Source: Sphingomonadales bacterium 12-68-11 (GTDB lineage: Bacteria > Pseudomonadota > Alphaproteobacteria > Sphingomonadales > Sphingomonadaceae). From it: DNA of 64,000 bases. The notes under the pieces are model-generated. The model worked only from the letters and a program-made list of their open reading frames with translations. It made no database searches and was not told where the DNA came from. Shown piece by piece: positions 9,868 through 18,099 of this stretch (the stretch's first letter is position 1; the number at the start of each line of letters is the position of its first letter). Both the position numbers and the translations under genes were made by a program. The stretch spans positions 181,416-245,415 of the forward strand of contig NCCV01000005.1 in the NCBI GenBank assembly GCA_002279825.1, in the 5' to 3' direction.

Positions 9868-10778
9868 CGCTGGGCGGCTTCAGTTGCCAGCCGGGCGTCG
9901 AGATTGGTGCGCGCGGTGGCGGCGTACCTGCGGCAGGCGGCCGGGTCGGTCAGCGGGGCCTTGCCGGCGAGCCGGTCGTAAAGCGCGCTGGCACTGGGGT
10001 GCGGGGTGATCAGGAGGTCGCATTTGAGACCGGCAATGCGATCGAGCGTGCGGCGGAACTCGGCGACGTACTCGGGGTGGTCGGTGAAGCGGTACGTGTC
10101 GGCCGACACGGCCGAGACGCTGTCGGCATAGACCACATCGTGACAGGCCTCGCCTTCGCAGGCGCGCACGGTCCAGCTGGTCGATCCGAGCGCATGGCCG
10201 AACGAGGGTATCGGTGTGACTGTGACGTTGCCGAGCGTCAGCGGGTCGCCGGCTGCCAGCACGCGGTCGACGCGGATCCCTTCGAATCCGTCGATCGAAC
10301 CGCGCTGCGGATCGCCTTCGCCCGGCTGCCCGCTTTCGATCCCCGGCTTCTGCGCGGCGGTGCTGGCGACGCGCGCGCCGGTCAGCCGCCGCAGCTCGGC
10401 CAGCCCGCCCGCGTGATCGTGGTGCTCGTGCGTGGCGGCGATCCATTTCACCTCGCTCGGCTCGAAGCCCAGCCGCTGGATATTGGCGGCGATCCGCGGC
10501 GCGGCTTCTTTCGTGGCCCCGTCGATCAGCACCAGTCCTTCGTCGGACACGACCAGCAGCGAGACGATGCCGCACGTGCCGACCTGGTAGACGTTGCCGA
10601 AGATCCGCACCGGCGGGGCGGGATCGCTCCAGCCGTCCTTGCCGGCGCAGTGCGCGACGAACTCGGCCGCGGGGGTGCCGGCTGGAAGCGCGGCGGGGGT
10701 CTGGGCGGTGACCTGGGCGTTGGACGCACAGGCGGCAAGCAGCAGCGTTGCTGCAGGGAGAATCGATCTAGCGGACAT
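9864..10778 (-). CDS. subclass B3-like metallo-beta-lactamase (putative lipoprotein)
   Basis: 304 residues from the ATG at 10778 (10796 is an alternative). A lipoprotein-like signal with lipobox LLAAC precedes the metallo-beta-lactamase fold. All zinc ligands of subclass B3 enzymes can be seen: THEHHDHAGG (H-x-H-x-D-H, about residues 114-121), the second-site His in SFGHALGSTSW and the last His in LLITPHPSAS. The G-S-T-S-W after the middle His is typical of B3 enzymes such as L1 and BJP-1. B3 enzymes hydrolyse penicillins, cephalosporins and carbapenems in the periplasm; chromosomal homologues in sphingomonads vary in activity. The start overlaps the stop of the upstream SDR gene by 11 bases. 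Confidence 0.85.
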   Translation of the reverse strand: MSARSILPAATLLLAACASNAQVTAQTPAALPAGTPAAEFVAHCAGKDGWSDPAPPVRIFGNVYQVGTCGIVSLLVVSDEGLVLIDGATKEAAPRIAANIQRLGFEPSEVKWIAATHEHHDHAGGLAELRRLTGARVASTAAQKPGIESGQPGEGDPQRGSIDGFEGIRVDRVLAAGDPLTLGNVTVTPIPSFGHALGSTSWTVRACEGEACHDVVYADSVSAVSADTYRFTDHPEYVAEFRRTLDRIAGLKCDLLITPHPSASALYDRLAGKAPLTDPAACRRYAATARTNLDARLATEAAQR

Positions 10779-11478
10779 AGCTCGCTCCATTGGCATCGAT
10801 CACCGCGCCGGTCATGCTCGGCGGCGCGTCGAGCGCGCAGAACACCGCGATGCGGGCGATTTCCTCGGGCGTGGCGACGCGGCCGAGCGGGATGTCGGCA
10901 AGCAGGCCGGGGCCGCCGCGGCTGGCCAGGTAGTCGCCGGCCATGTCGGTGTCGGTGAAGCCGGGGGCCACGGCAAAGCTCAGCACGCCTTGTGCTGCGT
11001 AAGCGCGCGCAATCGTCTTGTGCAGCGCGAGCATGCCGCCTTTGGCGGCCGCGTAGTGCCAGTGATCGGGGCTGTCGCCGCGGTGCCCGGCGCGGCTGGC
11101 GATATGGACGATCCGCCCCGCCGCCCGGCGTTCGAGCCAGTGGCGCACGGCGAAGCGACTGAGCTGCGCGGCGGCGGTCAGATTGATCCGGAGAGTATCC
11201 TCCCAGCCGTCGAGCCAGGCGATGTCGGAGCCGCCGAGCGGGTTGGCCGCGAACAGGCCGGCATTGTTTACCAGCACGTCGATCTGGCCGCCCGATCGGT
11301 CGAGCGCGTCTTCCCAGAGCCGTTGGGGAGCCGGGGGGTCGAGAAAATCGGCGGCGATCGTATCGTCATCGGTCGCGCGGGTGGCCTGGCCGATGACCGT
11401 GGCACCGCGCGCCCGGAGCGCCTCGCCTATCGCCGCGCCGATCCCGCGCGAGGAGCCGGTGAGGAGGACGGTGGGCAT
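10768..11478 (-). CDS. short-chain dehydrogenase/reductase
   Basis: 236 residues of the classical SDR fold. The Rossmann glycine motif is TGSSRGIGAAIGEAL near the N-terminus, the NNAG motif is VLVNNAGLF, and the catalytic Ser-Tyr-Lys appear as IASRAG and WHYAAAKGG. PGFTDTDMAG is the usual post-catalytic loop. NAD(P)-dependent oxidoreductase in the cytosol; substrate unknown, FabG-like by sequence. First gene of the minus-strand group leading through the metallo-beta-lactamase and prmA. Confidence 0.88.
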   Translation of the reverse strand: MPTVLLTGSSRGIGAAIGEALRARGATVIGQATRATDDDTIAADFLDPPAPQRLWEDALDRSGGQIDVLVNNAGLFAANPLGGSDIAWLDGWEDTLRINLTAAAQLSRFAVRHWLERRAAGRIVHIASRAGHRGDSPDHWHYAAAKGGMLALHKTIARAYAAQGVLSFAVAPGFTDTDMAGDYLASRGGPGLLADIPLGRVATPEEIARIAVFCALDAPPSMTGAVIDANGASYVR

Positions 11479-11500
11479 GGCCGGTCCATCCCCAACATTT

Positions 11501-11570
11501 CCGTTCGTGTCGAGCGAAGTCGAGACATGCTGGCGCGGTGCAAGATGTCCCGACTTCGCTCGACACGAAC
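11501..11570. repeat. inverted repeat, second copy of family A
   Basis: Left arm 11501-11528 (ccgttcgtgtcgagcgaagt...) and right arm 11545-11570 form a long hairpin with one internal mismatch and a 16-base loop. The arms are the same sequence as the perfect hairpin at 6779-6845. It lies between the divergent SDR gene and sdhC. With the first copy it brackets the five-gene minus-strand group 6887-11478. Confidence 0.85.
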
Positions 11571-11655
11571 CGCCAGTGCATGGGCGTGTCAGTCAACTTG
11601 CCTCTGTCCGCTCATGCGCTAAGGGGAGGCAACTTCGCGCTCAACCGGGATACCG

Positions 11656-12036
11656 ATGGCCACTCGCCCGCTCTCGCCGCACCTCTCGATCTGGAAATGG
11701 GGACCGGCCATGCTGGTCTCGATTCTCCACCGGGTCACCGGCAGCGGCATGGCCTTCGCGGCGCTGCCGGTGCTGCTGTGGTGGCTGGCGGCGCTGGCCG
11801 GGGGCGAGGCGAGCTACGCGACCTTCGCCGGCCATGCCGGGAGCTGGTACGGGCTGGTGATCCTGGTCGGGATCAGCTGGGCGTTCTTCAATCACTTGTG
11901 CTCGGGCCTGCGCCACTTCGTGCTCGATGTCGGCGCGGGCTATGCGGTCGAGGCGAACAACCGCTGGTCGGTGGTCACGACGGTGAGCGGCGTGGTGCTG
12001 ACGGCGGCGTTCTGGGCCGCGATCGTGCTGGGCTGA
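11656..12036 (+). CDS. sdhC: succinate dehydrogenase cytochrome b556 subunit
   Basis: 126 residues with three transmembrane helices. RPLSPHLSIWKWGPAMLVSI followed by LHRVTGSG is the SdhC signature, with the Ser and Arg of the quinone site, and the heme-ligand His is in HLCSGLRHFVLD. It anchors the succinate dehydrogenase catalytic subunits to the inner membrane and passes electrons to ubiquinone. First gene of sdhC-sdhD-sdhA, five bases before sdhD. Confidence 0.93.
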   Translation: MATRPLSPHLSIWKWGPAMLVSILHRVTGSGMAFAALPVLLWWLAALAGGEASYATFAGHAGSWYGLVILVGISWAFFNHLCSGLRHFVLDVGAGYAVEANNRWSVVTTVSGVVLTAAFWAAIVLG

Positions 12037-12041
12037 CGCGG

Positions 12042-12545
12042 ATGGCTTACGAATCTCCACCGTCCAAGGGCACCGGGATCGGGCGCGTACGCGGGCTCGG
12101 CGCGGCGCACGAAGGCACACATCACTGGGTGCTGCAGCGTTATACCGCGGCGGGCAATTTCCTGACGGTCACGTTCCTGGCGTTCTCGCTGGTGCTGCTG
12201 CCCGACTTTACGTTCGAGACCGTGCGGGAGTGGATCGTGCGGCCGCTGCCCACGCTGGCAATGGCGACCCTGGTGCTGTCGGTATTCTGGCACGCCCGGC
12301 TCGGGCTGCAGGTCCTGATCGAGGATTATCTGCATAACCCCGCGAGCAAGTTCGCGGCGCTGCTGGTGCTCAACCTGGCGGCGTTCGGCGGCACGCTGTT
12401 CGGCCTCATCAGCCTGGCGCGCATCCTGATGGCCGCGATCGGGCAGCAGGAAGCAGCGGAAGCGGCGGCCGAGGTTGCTGGTCAGGTGCAGCAGCAAATC
12501 CAGCAGCAGCTTCAAGGCCTGCTCGGCGGAGGAATGGGTCAGTGA
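12042..12545 (+). CDS. sdhD: succinate dehydrogenase membrane anchor subunit
   Basis: 167 residues. After a polar N-terminus containing [19 protein letters not shown] come three hydrophobic helices, with [17 protein letters not shown] carrying the probable heme/quinone residues; this is the alphaproteobacterial SdhD pattern. The C-terminus is extended by an Ala/Gln-rich tail ([20 protein letters not shown]) that is not part of the core family and may form a short coiled helix. The stop overlaps the GTG start of sdhA (GTGA). Confidence 0.92.
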   Translation: MAYESPPSKGTGIGRVRGLGAAHEGTHHWVLQRYTAAGNFLTVTFLAFSLVLLPDFTFETVREWIVRPLPTLAMATLVLSVFWHARLGLQVLIEDYLHNPASKFAALLVLNLAAFGGTLFGLISLARILMAAIGQQEAAEAAAEVAGQVQQQIQQQLQGLLGGGMGQ

Positions 12546-14353
12546 GTTCGGTGCCCGCGTACAAGATCGTCGACCATACTTACGACGTGGTGGTGGTGGG
12601 CGCCGGCGGTTCGGGCCTGCGCGCGACGATGGGCGCGGCCGAGGCCGGGCTCAAGACCGCCTGCGTCACTAAAGTGTTCCCGACGCGCAGCCACACGGTG
12701 GCGGCGCAAGGCGGGATCGCCGCGAGCCTCGGCAACAACAGCCCCGACCACTGGCAGTGGCACATGTTCGATACCGTCAAGGGCTCCGACTGGCTCGGCG
12801 ACCAGGACGCGATCGAATACATGGTGCGCGAGGCGCCGGCGGCGGTCTACGAACTCGAGCACGCCGGCGTGCCGTTCAGCCGCAATGCCGACGGGACGAT
12901 CTACCAGCGTCCGTTCGGCGGCCACATGCAGAACATGGGCGAAGGCCCGCCGGTCCAGCGCACCGCCGCCGCCGCCGACCGCACCGGCCATGCGATGCTC
13001 CACGCACTCTACCAGCAGAGCCTGAAGTACGACGCCGACTTCTTCATCGAATACTTCGCGATCGACCTGATCATGGAAGGCGGCCAATGCGTCGGCCTGA
13101 TCGCGCTGTGTCTCGACGACGGATCGATCCACCGCTTCCGCGCGCAGGCGGTGGTGCTGGCGACCGGCGGCTACGGCCGGTGCTATTTCACCGCCACCAG
13201 CGCCCACACCTGCACCGGCGACGGTGGCGGGATGGTGCTGCGCGCCGGGCTGCCGCTGCAGGACATGGAATTCGTGCAGTTCCACCCGACAGGCATTTAC
13301 GGCGCCGGCGTGCTGATCACCGAAGGCGCGCGCGGCGAGGGCGGCTACCTGACCAACAGCGAGGGCGAGCGGTTCATGGAGCGCTATGCGCCCAGTGCCA
13401 AGGACCTCGCAAGCCGCGACGTGGTCAGCCGCTCGATGGCGCTCGAGATCCGCGAAGGGCGCGGCGTGGGCCCGCACAAGGACCACATCTTCCTGCACCT
13501 CGACCACATCGATCCCAAGGTGCTGGCCGAGCGGCTGCCCGGGATCACCGAGAGCGGCAAGATCTTCGCCGGCGTCGACCTGACCCGTCAGCCGCTGCCG
13601 GTGGTGCCGACGGTGCACTACAACATGGGCGGCATTCCCACGAACTACCACGGCGAGGTCATGACGATCGGCGCCGACGGCAATCCCGAGACCGCGGTGC
13701 CGGGTCTGTTCGCGGTGGGGGAGGCGGCCTGCGTCTCGGTCCACGGTGCCAACCGGCTCGGCTCCAATTCGCTGATCGACCTGGTGGTGTTCGGCCGAGC
13801 GACCGGGCACCGGCTGCGCGACATGCTCAAGCCCAATGCCGCGCAGCCCGAACTGCCCAAGGGCAGCGCCGACTTCGCGCTGACCCGGCTCGACCATTTC
13901 CGCCACGCCGCCGGTGGGACGCCGACCGCCGCGATTCGCGCCGACATGCAGCGCGCGATGAGCCAGCACGCCGCGGTGTTCCGCACCGCCGACCTGATGG
14001 ACGAAGGCAAGACCAAGCTCGCCGCGATCTACGGCGCGATGCAGGACATCTCGGTCACCGACCGCTCGCTCATCTGGAACTCGGATCTGGTCGAGACGCT
14101 CGAACTCGACAACCTGATCGCGCAGGCGACGGTGACGATGCATTCGGCCGCGAACCGCCACGAAAGCCGCGGCGCCCACGCGCACGAGGACTTCCCCGAG
14201 CGCGACGACGCTACCTGGATGAAGCACACCGCAAGCTGGTTCGACGGCTGGGGCGGTGTGGGCGGCGGCGTGCGGATCGATTACCGCCCGGTGCACGAGT
14301 ACACGCTCACCCAGGACGTGGAGTACATCAAGCCGAAGAAGCGGGTGTACTGA
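12542..14353 (+). CDS. sdhA: succinate dehydrogenase flavoprotein subunit
   Basis: 603 residues. It oxidises succinate to fumarate. FAD-binding [12 protein letters not shown] at the N-terminus, the covalent FAD-His in [14 protein letters not shown], the [10 protein letters not shown] motif, and [11 protein letters not shown] near the active-site Arg are all present; the C-terminus [19 protein letters not shown] is typical. Starts at a GTG that overlaps the sdhD stop. The iron-sulfur subunit gene sdhB, which normally follows, is not in the window. Confidence 0.97.
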   Translation: MSSVPAYKIVDHTYDVVVVGAGGSGLRATMGAAEAGLKTACVTKVFPTRSHTVAAQGGIAASLGNNSPDHWQWHMFDTVKGSDWLGDQDAIEYMVREAPAAVYELEHAGVPFSRNADGTIYQRPFGGHMQNMGEGPPVQRTAAAADRTGHAMLHALYQQSLKYDADFFIEYFAIDLIMEGGQCVGLIALCLDDGSIHRFRAQAVVLATGGYGRCYFTATSAHTCTGDGGGMVLRAGLPLQDMEFVQFHPTGIYGAGVLITEGARGEGGYLTNSEGERFMERYAPSAKDLASRDVVSRSMALEIREGRGVGPHKDHIFLHLDHIDPKVLAERLPGITESGKIFAGVDLTRQPLPVVPTVHYNMGGIPTNYHGEVMTIGADGNPETAVPGLFAVGEAACVSVHGANRLGSNSLIDLVVFGRATGHRLRDMLKPNAAQPELPKGSADFALTRLDHFRHAAGGTPTAAIRADMQRAMSQHAAVFRTADLMDEGKTKLAAIYGAMQDISVTDRSLIWNSDLVETLELDNLIAQATVTMHSAANRHESRGAHAHEDFPERDDATWMKHTASWFDGWGGVGGGVRIDYRPVHEYTLTQDVEYIKPKKRVY

Positions 14354-14354
14354 G

Positions 14355-14376
14355 GCGCTTGGGGGGAGCGCGTTTT
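14355..14376 (+). terminator. possible rho-independent terminator after sdhA
   Basis: A five-base-pair GC stem (gcgct/agcgc, 14355-14359 and 14367-14371) with a seven-base loop, followed by gtttt. It begins two bases after the sdhA stop. The stem is short, so it is only a candidate, but it would separate sdhA from what lies downstream. Confidence 0.35.
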
Positions 14377-14404
14377 CGCAAGCCTCCCGCTACATTGCTC
14401 GAAG

Positions 14405-14701
14405 TCAGACCAAGAACTTCGTAAAATCCGCCCGCGCTGGCAAGATGCGAACGATCTCGACGTTCTTCGCAGTGGCTACGTAAAAGACAATGTGGCTGCC
14501 GGTCCGCATCTTGAGGAATGTTTCCCCCGAGCGCGTGGTGTACTCCGTATAGCGGAGGGCGAACTCACGCAGTCGGCTTATGTCGGTGCGAATGCGGTCC
14601 GAGTATATCCTCGCCTGATCCTCGTCCCACCGTTCGCGGGTCGTGTCGGCGATGCCTTGCACATCGCGGATCGCGGCGGCGCGATAACTGAGCGATCTCA
14701 C
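14405..14701 (-). CDS. RelE/ParE-type toxin
   Basis: 98 residues from a GTG at 14701 that overlaps the antitoxin stop (GTGA). The fold is RelE/ParE: LSYRAAAIRDVQGIADTTRE (helix 1 with the alternating R-A-x-x-D pattern), a second helix with ISRLREFALRYTEY, and the beta region FLKMRTGSHIVFYVATAKNV then VEIVRILPAR with the terminal R-I-L-x-x-R of ParE. ParE toxins poison DNA gyrase, RelE cleaves mRNA on the ribosome; the pairing with a ParD-like antitoxin favours ParE. An earlier start at 14728 would overlap the antitoxin more and is less likely. The pair follows sdhA convergently. Confidence 0.82.
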   Translation of the reverse strand: MRSLSYRAAAIRDVQGIADTTRERWDEDQARIYSDRIRTDISRLREFALRYTEYTTRSGETFLKMRTGSHIVFYVATAKNVEIVRILPARADFTKFLV

Positions 14702-14937
14702 CTCGCGCCGAATTCCTCGGCGAACCATTCGTCGATGTCGAACGGCACGACAGGGCTAGCCAGGCCTTCCTCCAGAGCCCTGTCGAGCGCCTCCCGCCTG
14801 GAATCTTCCGCGATGTACCGGCGCATCGCTTCGCGCACGACTTCGCTGGTCGAGCCGAATTCGCCCGATTCGACCTTGCGGCGGGCGAAATCGGTGAAGG
14901 GCTTTCCGAGGGCTATCGAGGTGTTCTTGCTGGTCAT
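14698..14937 (-). CDS. ParD-like antitoxin
   Basis: 79 residues. The N-terminal part is a ribbon-helix-helix DNA-binding domain: SIALGKPFTDFARRKVESG and EFGSTSEVVREAMRRYI correspond to the ParD/CopG pattern of beta strand, helix, turn and G-x-x-x-x-x-S-E-V-V-R-E. The C-terminal half is acidic (DIDEWFAEEFGAR) and would wrap the toxin. It precedes and overlaps the toxin gene, the normal antitoxin-first order, and by family should repress its own promoter. Confidence 0.82.
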   Translation of the reverse strand: MTSKNTSIALGKPFTDFARRKVESGEFGSTSEVVREAMRRYIAEDSRREALDRALEEGLASPVVPFDIDEWFAEEFGAR

Positions 14938-14947
14938 GCAGCCGAGG

Positions 14948-14962
14948 TACCATATTTTGGTA
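14948..14962 (-). promoter_or_regulatory. candidate operator of the ParD/ParE pair
   Basis: The dyad taccatattttggta has perfect five-base arms (tacca/tggta) around a five-base A/T core, and lies 10 bases upstream of the antitoxin ATG on the minus strand. Such small dyads are the usual binding sites of ribbon-helix-helix antitoxins. The assignment rests only on symmetry and position. Confidence 0.35.
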
Positions 14963-15066
14963 GTCGGCGGCAACGCGACCGGCGAGATGCTCGTCCAGAT
15001 CGGATCGGTCTCTGGTGTTGCCATCCTTGCTTGACTCGTCGGCTTGCTCCGTCGAGCCTTGCGGCC

Positions 15067-16077
15067 ATGGGATGGGTTACCAGAGGCAAACTCGCAGCAT
15101 TTCTCGCCGTCGCGCTCGCCATTCCGGCAACCGCACAGCAGTCCGCCCCCGAGGCCATCCACCCGCCGCCGCACACCGCGCCGTTCCCCAATCTCGGGAT
15201 CGGGCAAACGCAAGGGCAGGTCCAGTCGAGCCTGGCGCTCGGGCCCGAGCTCAATCGCGGCGGATCGGCGCGCGATCTGCTGGCGGAGCGGCGACGGCTC
15301 GATGCAGCGCTGGCCGCGCTCCAGCCGCAGCGGCGCGGGACGGTCGATGCTTATGTCGTGGCGATCGCGCTCGACAGCGATCCGGTGTTCGCGCGCGAGG
15401 CGCGCGAGGCGGGCAAAGTCCTCACACGCCGCTATGGCGCGGCCGGGCGCGCGATCACGCTCGCCGGGCCCGACGGGCGCAGCGGCGGGCTGCCCAAGGG
15501 CTCGCTGACCGCGCTGACTCTGACGCTGGCGCGGATCGCCGAACTGATGGACCCGGCCGAGGACGTGCTGGTGCTCTATTCGACCAGCCACGGCGCGGCC
15601 GAGGGCTTGGCCTATCACTACGGCGACAGCGGGTTCGGGCTGCTCTCGCCTTACCGGCTCGGCAGCGTGCTGGCCGAACTAGGCATCCAGCGGCGGATCG
15701 TCATGCTCTCGGCGTGCTATTCGGGGGTGTTCGTTCCTTACCTGCAAGGGCGCGATACCGCGATCGTCACCGCCGCCTCGGCCGACCGGCCTTCGTTCGG
15801 CTGCCAGGCGCAAAACGACTGGACCTTCTTCGGTGACGCGCTGATCAACAACGCGCTGCGCAAGCCGCAGCAGCTCAGCGCGGCGGCGGGAGAAGCGCGC
15901 CAGGCGATCGCGCGGTGGGAGGCGACGTATGCGCTCGATCCGTCGCAACCACAGGTCGTGATGGGGGACGGCGTCGCGCAATGGCTGCCCGGCCTCGAAG
16001 CCCGCATCCCGCGCGAGGCGACCGCGCCGGTCGGCACGCCCTCGGTCGCCTCGTTCCCGGTGCCGGCGCGGAACTAG
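15067..16077 (+). CDS. secreted C13-family (legumain-like) cysteine peptidase
   Basis: 336 residues with a signal peptide (KLAAFLAVALAIPATAQ, cut near residue 24). The clan CD dyad is visible: His175 in LYSTSHGAAEG and Cys217 in IVMLSACYSGVF, each after a hydrophobic beta strand, as in legumain/GPI8-type C13 peptidases and their caspase-fold relatives. Probably periplasmic; substrate unknown, with Asn or Asp specificity expected from the family. The start at 15067 gives a proper signal peptide; an extension to 15031 is possible but adds no signal feature. It reads away from the toxin-antitoxin pair. Confidence 0.8.
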   Translation: MGWVTRGKLAAFLAVALAIPATAQQSAPEAIHPPPHTAPFPNLGIGQTQGQVQSSLALGPELNRGGSARDLLAERRRLDAALAALQPQRRGTVDAYVVAIALDSDPVFAREAREAGKVLTRRYGAAGRAITLAGPDGRSGGLPKGSLTALTLTLARIAELMDPAEDVLVLYSTSHGAAEGLAYHYGDSGFGLLSPYRLGSVLAELGIQRRIVMLSACYSGVFVPYLQGRDTAIVTAASADRPSFGCQAQNDWTFFGDALINNALRKPQQLSAAAGEARQAIARWEATYALDPSQPQVVMGDGVAQWLPGLEARIPREATAPVGTPSVASFPVPARN

Positions 16078-16119
16078 CCGTGGCTTGACAGCCGTGCTGC
16101 ACCTGCGAAGTCTGGCTGC

Positions 16120-17421
16120 ATGCGCTACTTCCCGCTCGCCGCTTTCGCCCTCCTCGCCGCCGCTCCCGCCGCGGCGCAGCTATCGCCGGCCGAGCAGGCC
16201 ATGGTCGAAACCGTCGAGAGCCGGCTCGAAACCGACTTCGCGCTGCTCGAACGGATCGTGACGATCAACAGCGGGACTCACAACCACGCCGGTGTGCGCG
16301 CGGTCGGGGATCTGATCGCGCCCGAACTGGCCGCGCTCGGGTTCACCGTCGAATGGATCGACCAGTCCGCCGCTGGGCGCGCCGGGCACTTGTTCGCGCG
16401 CCGCGAGGGCAAGCCAGGCACCACGCGGATGCTGCTCATCGGCCATCTCGATACGGTGTTCGAACCGTCCTCGCCGTTCCAAACCTACAGCCGCGACGGG
16501 CCTATCGTGACCGGGCCGGGGGTCGAGGACAACAAGGGCGGCGTGCTGGTCATGCTCGCCGCGCTGCGCGCGATGCAGGCGGCGGGCACGCTCGAGAGCG
16601 CCAACATCGTGGTCGCGCTGACCGGCGACGAGGAGGATGCCGGCGAGCCGCTGGCGGTGGCGCGCGCCGATCTGATCGCGGCCGCCGAATGGGCCGATGT
16701 CGCGCTCGACTTCGAATCGCTCGGGCGCGCGGATGGGATCGACATGGGTTCGGTCGCGCGCCGCTCGTCGAATAGCTGGAAGCTGACCACGAGTGGGCGC
16801 GAAGGGCATTCTTCGGGTATTTTCCGCGACGGGGTCGGCTACGGCGCGATCTACGAGATGGCGCGCATCCTCGACCGCTTTCGCGTCGAGCTGGCCGAGC
16901 CGGATCTGACCTACAACGTCGGGCTGATCGCGGGCGGCAGCCAGGCCGCGCTGAGCGCGGACGAACTCTCGGCCGAGGCGAACGGTAAGACCAACATCAT
17001 CCCCCCGGTGGCGGTGGCACGCGGCGACTTGCGCACGCTGACGCCCGAGCAGACCGAGCGCGCGCTGGCGCGGATGCGCGCGATCGTCGATGCCAACCTG
17101 CCCGGCACCGACGCCGAGATCGCGTTCGAGATCCGCTATCCGCCGATGGCGCCGACCGCGGGCAATCTGGCGCTGCTGGCGCGGCTCAACGCGGTCAACG
17201 CCGACCTGGGGCTCCCCGAAATGCCGGTCATGCCGCCGGCGCTGCGCGGAGCGGGGGACATCAACTTCGTCGCGCATCTGGCCGATGGGCTGGTCGGGCT
17301 CGGCGCCAGCGGCGCGGGCGCGCACGCGCCCGGCGAAACGATGGATCTGTCGATCTTCCCCCGCCAGGCCAAGCGCGCGGCGATCCTGATGAGCCGGCTG
17401 GCCGCGCAGCCTTACCCTTAG
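16120..17421 (+). CDS. secreted M20-family metallopeptidase (carboxypeptidase G2-like)
   Basis: 433 residues with a signal peptide ending AAPAAAQ near residue 20. M20 metal ligands and catalytic residues are in order: GHLDTVFEP (H-x-D), GPGVEDNKGGVLVML (bridging Asp), ALTGDEEDAGEP (catalytic Glu pair E-E), LDFESLG, the dimerisation-domain SGREGHSSG, and the C-terminal HAPGETMDLS with the last His. This pattern fits glutamate carboxypeptidase (CPG2)-type exopeptidases acting in the periplasm. It is convergent with the cyclophilin gene, and the two stop codons overlap. Confidence 0.88.
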   Translation: MRYFPLAAFALLAAAPAAAQLSPAEQAMVETVESRLETDFALLERIVTINSGTHNHAGVRAVGDLIAPELAALGFTVEWIDQSAAGRAGHLFARREGKPGTTRMLLIGHLDTVFEPSSPFQTYSRDGPIVTGPGVEDNKGGVLVMLAALRAMQAAGTLESANIVVALTGDEEDAGEPLAVARADLIAAAEWADVALDFESLGRADGIDMGSVARRSSNSWKLTTSGREGHSSGIFRDGVGYGAIYEMARILDRFRVELAEPDLTYNVGLIAGGSQAALSADELSAEANGKTNIIPPVAVARGDLRTLTPEQTERALARMRAIVDANLPGTDAEIAFEIRYPPMAPTAGNLALLARLNAVNADLGLPEMPVMPPALRGAGDINFVAHLADGLVGLGASGAGAHAPGETMDLSIFPRQAKRAAILMSRLAAQPYP

Positions 17422-18038
17422 GGCGCGGGCGGCGGGGCGGCCTGGCGCCGCACGCTGACGATCCGCACCGGCTTGGCCAGCATCTGGCCTTTCATCCAGC
17501 CTTCGCCCTTGTCCGGATCGACCGGCGCGGCGAAGATCGCGCGGACCACGTCCATCCCTTCGACCACGTGGCCGAACGCGGCATAGCCTTCGCGCACATC
17601 GGCGTCCTCGCTGGTGGGGTCGGCATCGAGGCCCGGCTGGGGCGCCACCATGATCGAGAAGTCGCCGGTCGCTGTGCCGGGCGCGAGCCGCGCCATCGAA
17701 ATGGCGCCGAGCGTGTGCTTGACCCCGGTGTCGCTGGTCCGCTCGTGCGCGATCGGCGGGTAGAGCCGGCGCGGCTCGTTCTGCACGCCGGCCTGGATCA
17801 GCCCATTGGGCTGTTCGCCCCAGTCGAGCCGCATCGCGCGGTAGAACACGATTCCGTCGAACCGCTTGGCATCGACGTAGCGCAGGAAGTTGGCGGCGGT
17901 GATCGGCGCGCGTTCGGTTTCGAGCGCGATGACGATCTCGCCCATCTCGGTAGTCATGACCACGTCGGTCACCTGCTGGGCCCACGCGGCGGCGGGCAGG
18001 AGCAAGGCGGCGAGGAAGAGAGCGAATCGCTTGAGCAT
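17418..18038 (-). CDS. periplasmic cyclophilin-type peptidyl-prolyl isomerase
   Basis: 206 residues from the ATG at 18038. A signal peptide (MLKRFALFLAALLLPAAAWAQ) is followed by a small cyclophilin domain: VVMTTEMGEIVIALETERAP, ANFLRYVDAKRFDGIVFYRA, then LGAISMARLAPGTATGDFSI and YAAFGHVVEGMDVV. Several canonical residues are replaced: the F-H-R of the active site is FYRA, and the usual G-G-D segment is absent. It may therefore be a divergent or weakly active isomerase assisting periplasmic folding. The open frame continues upstream to 18278, but only the ATG at 18038 gives an exported protein. Confidence 0.85.
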   Translation of the reverse strand: MLKRFALFLAALLLPAAAWAQQVTDVVMTTEMGEIVIALETERAPITAANFLRYVDAKRFDGIVFYRAMRLDWGEQPNGLIQAGVQNEPRRLYPPIAHERTSDTGVKHTLGAISMARLAPGTATGDFSIMVAPQPGLDADPTSEDADVREGYAAFGHVVEGMDVVRAIFAAPVDPDKGEGWMKGQMLAKPVRIVSVRRQAAPPPAP

Positions 18039-18099
18039 GTCCGCAGTATTGCGGCCGGGAACGCGGATCGCCAGCGCGGCGCGTTCCCGGCGGCAAGGA

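Noticed and set aside
12539..14296. 585-residue open frame on the minus strand
   Set aside because: Antisense to sdhA, which has all flavoprotein motifs; no recognisable domain in the shadow.
16180..18096. 638-residue open frame on the minus strand
   Set aside because: It runs antisense through the M20 peptidase and in another frame through the cyclophilin gene; no protein-like features.
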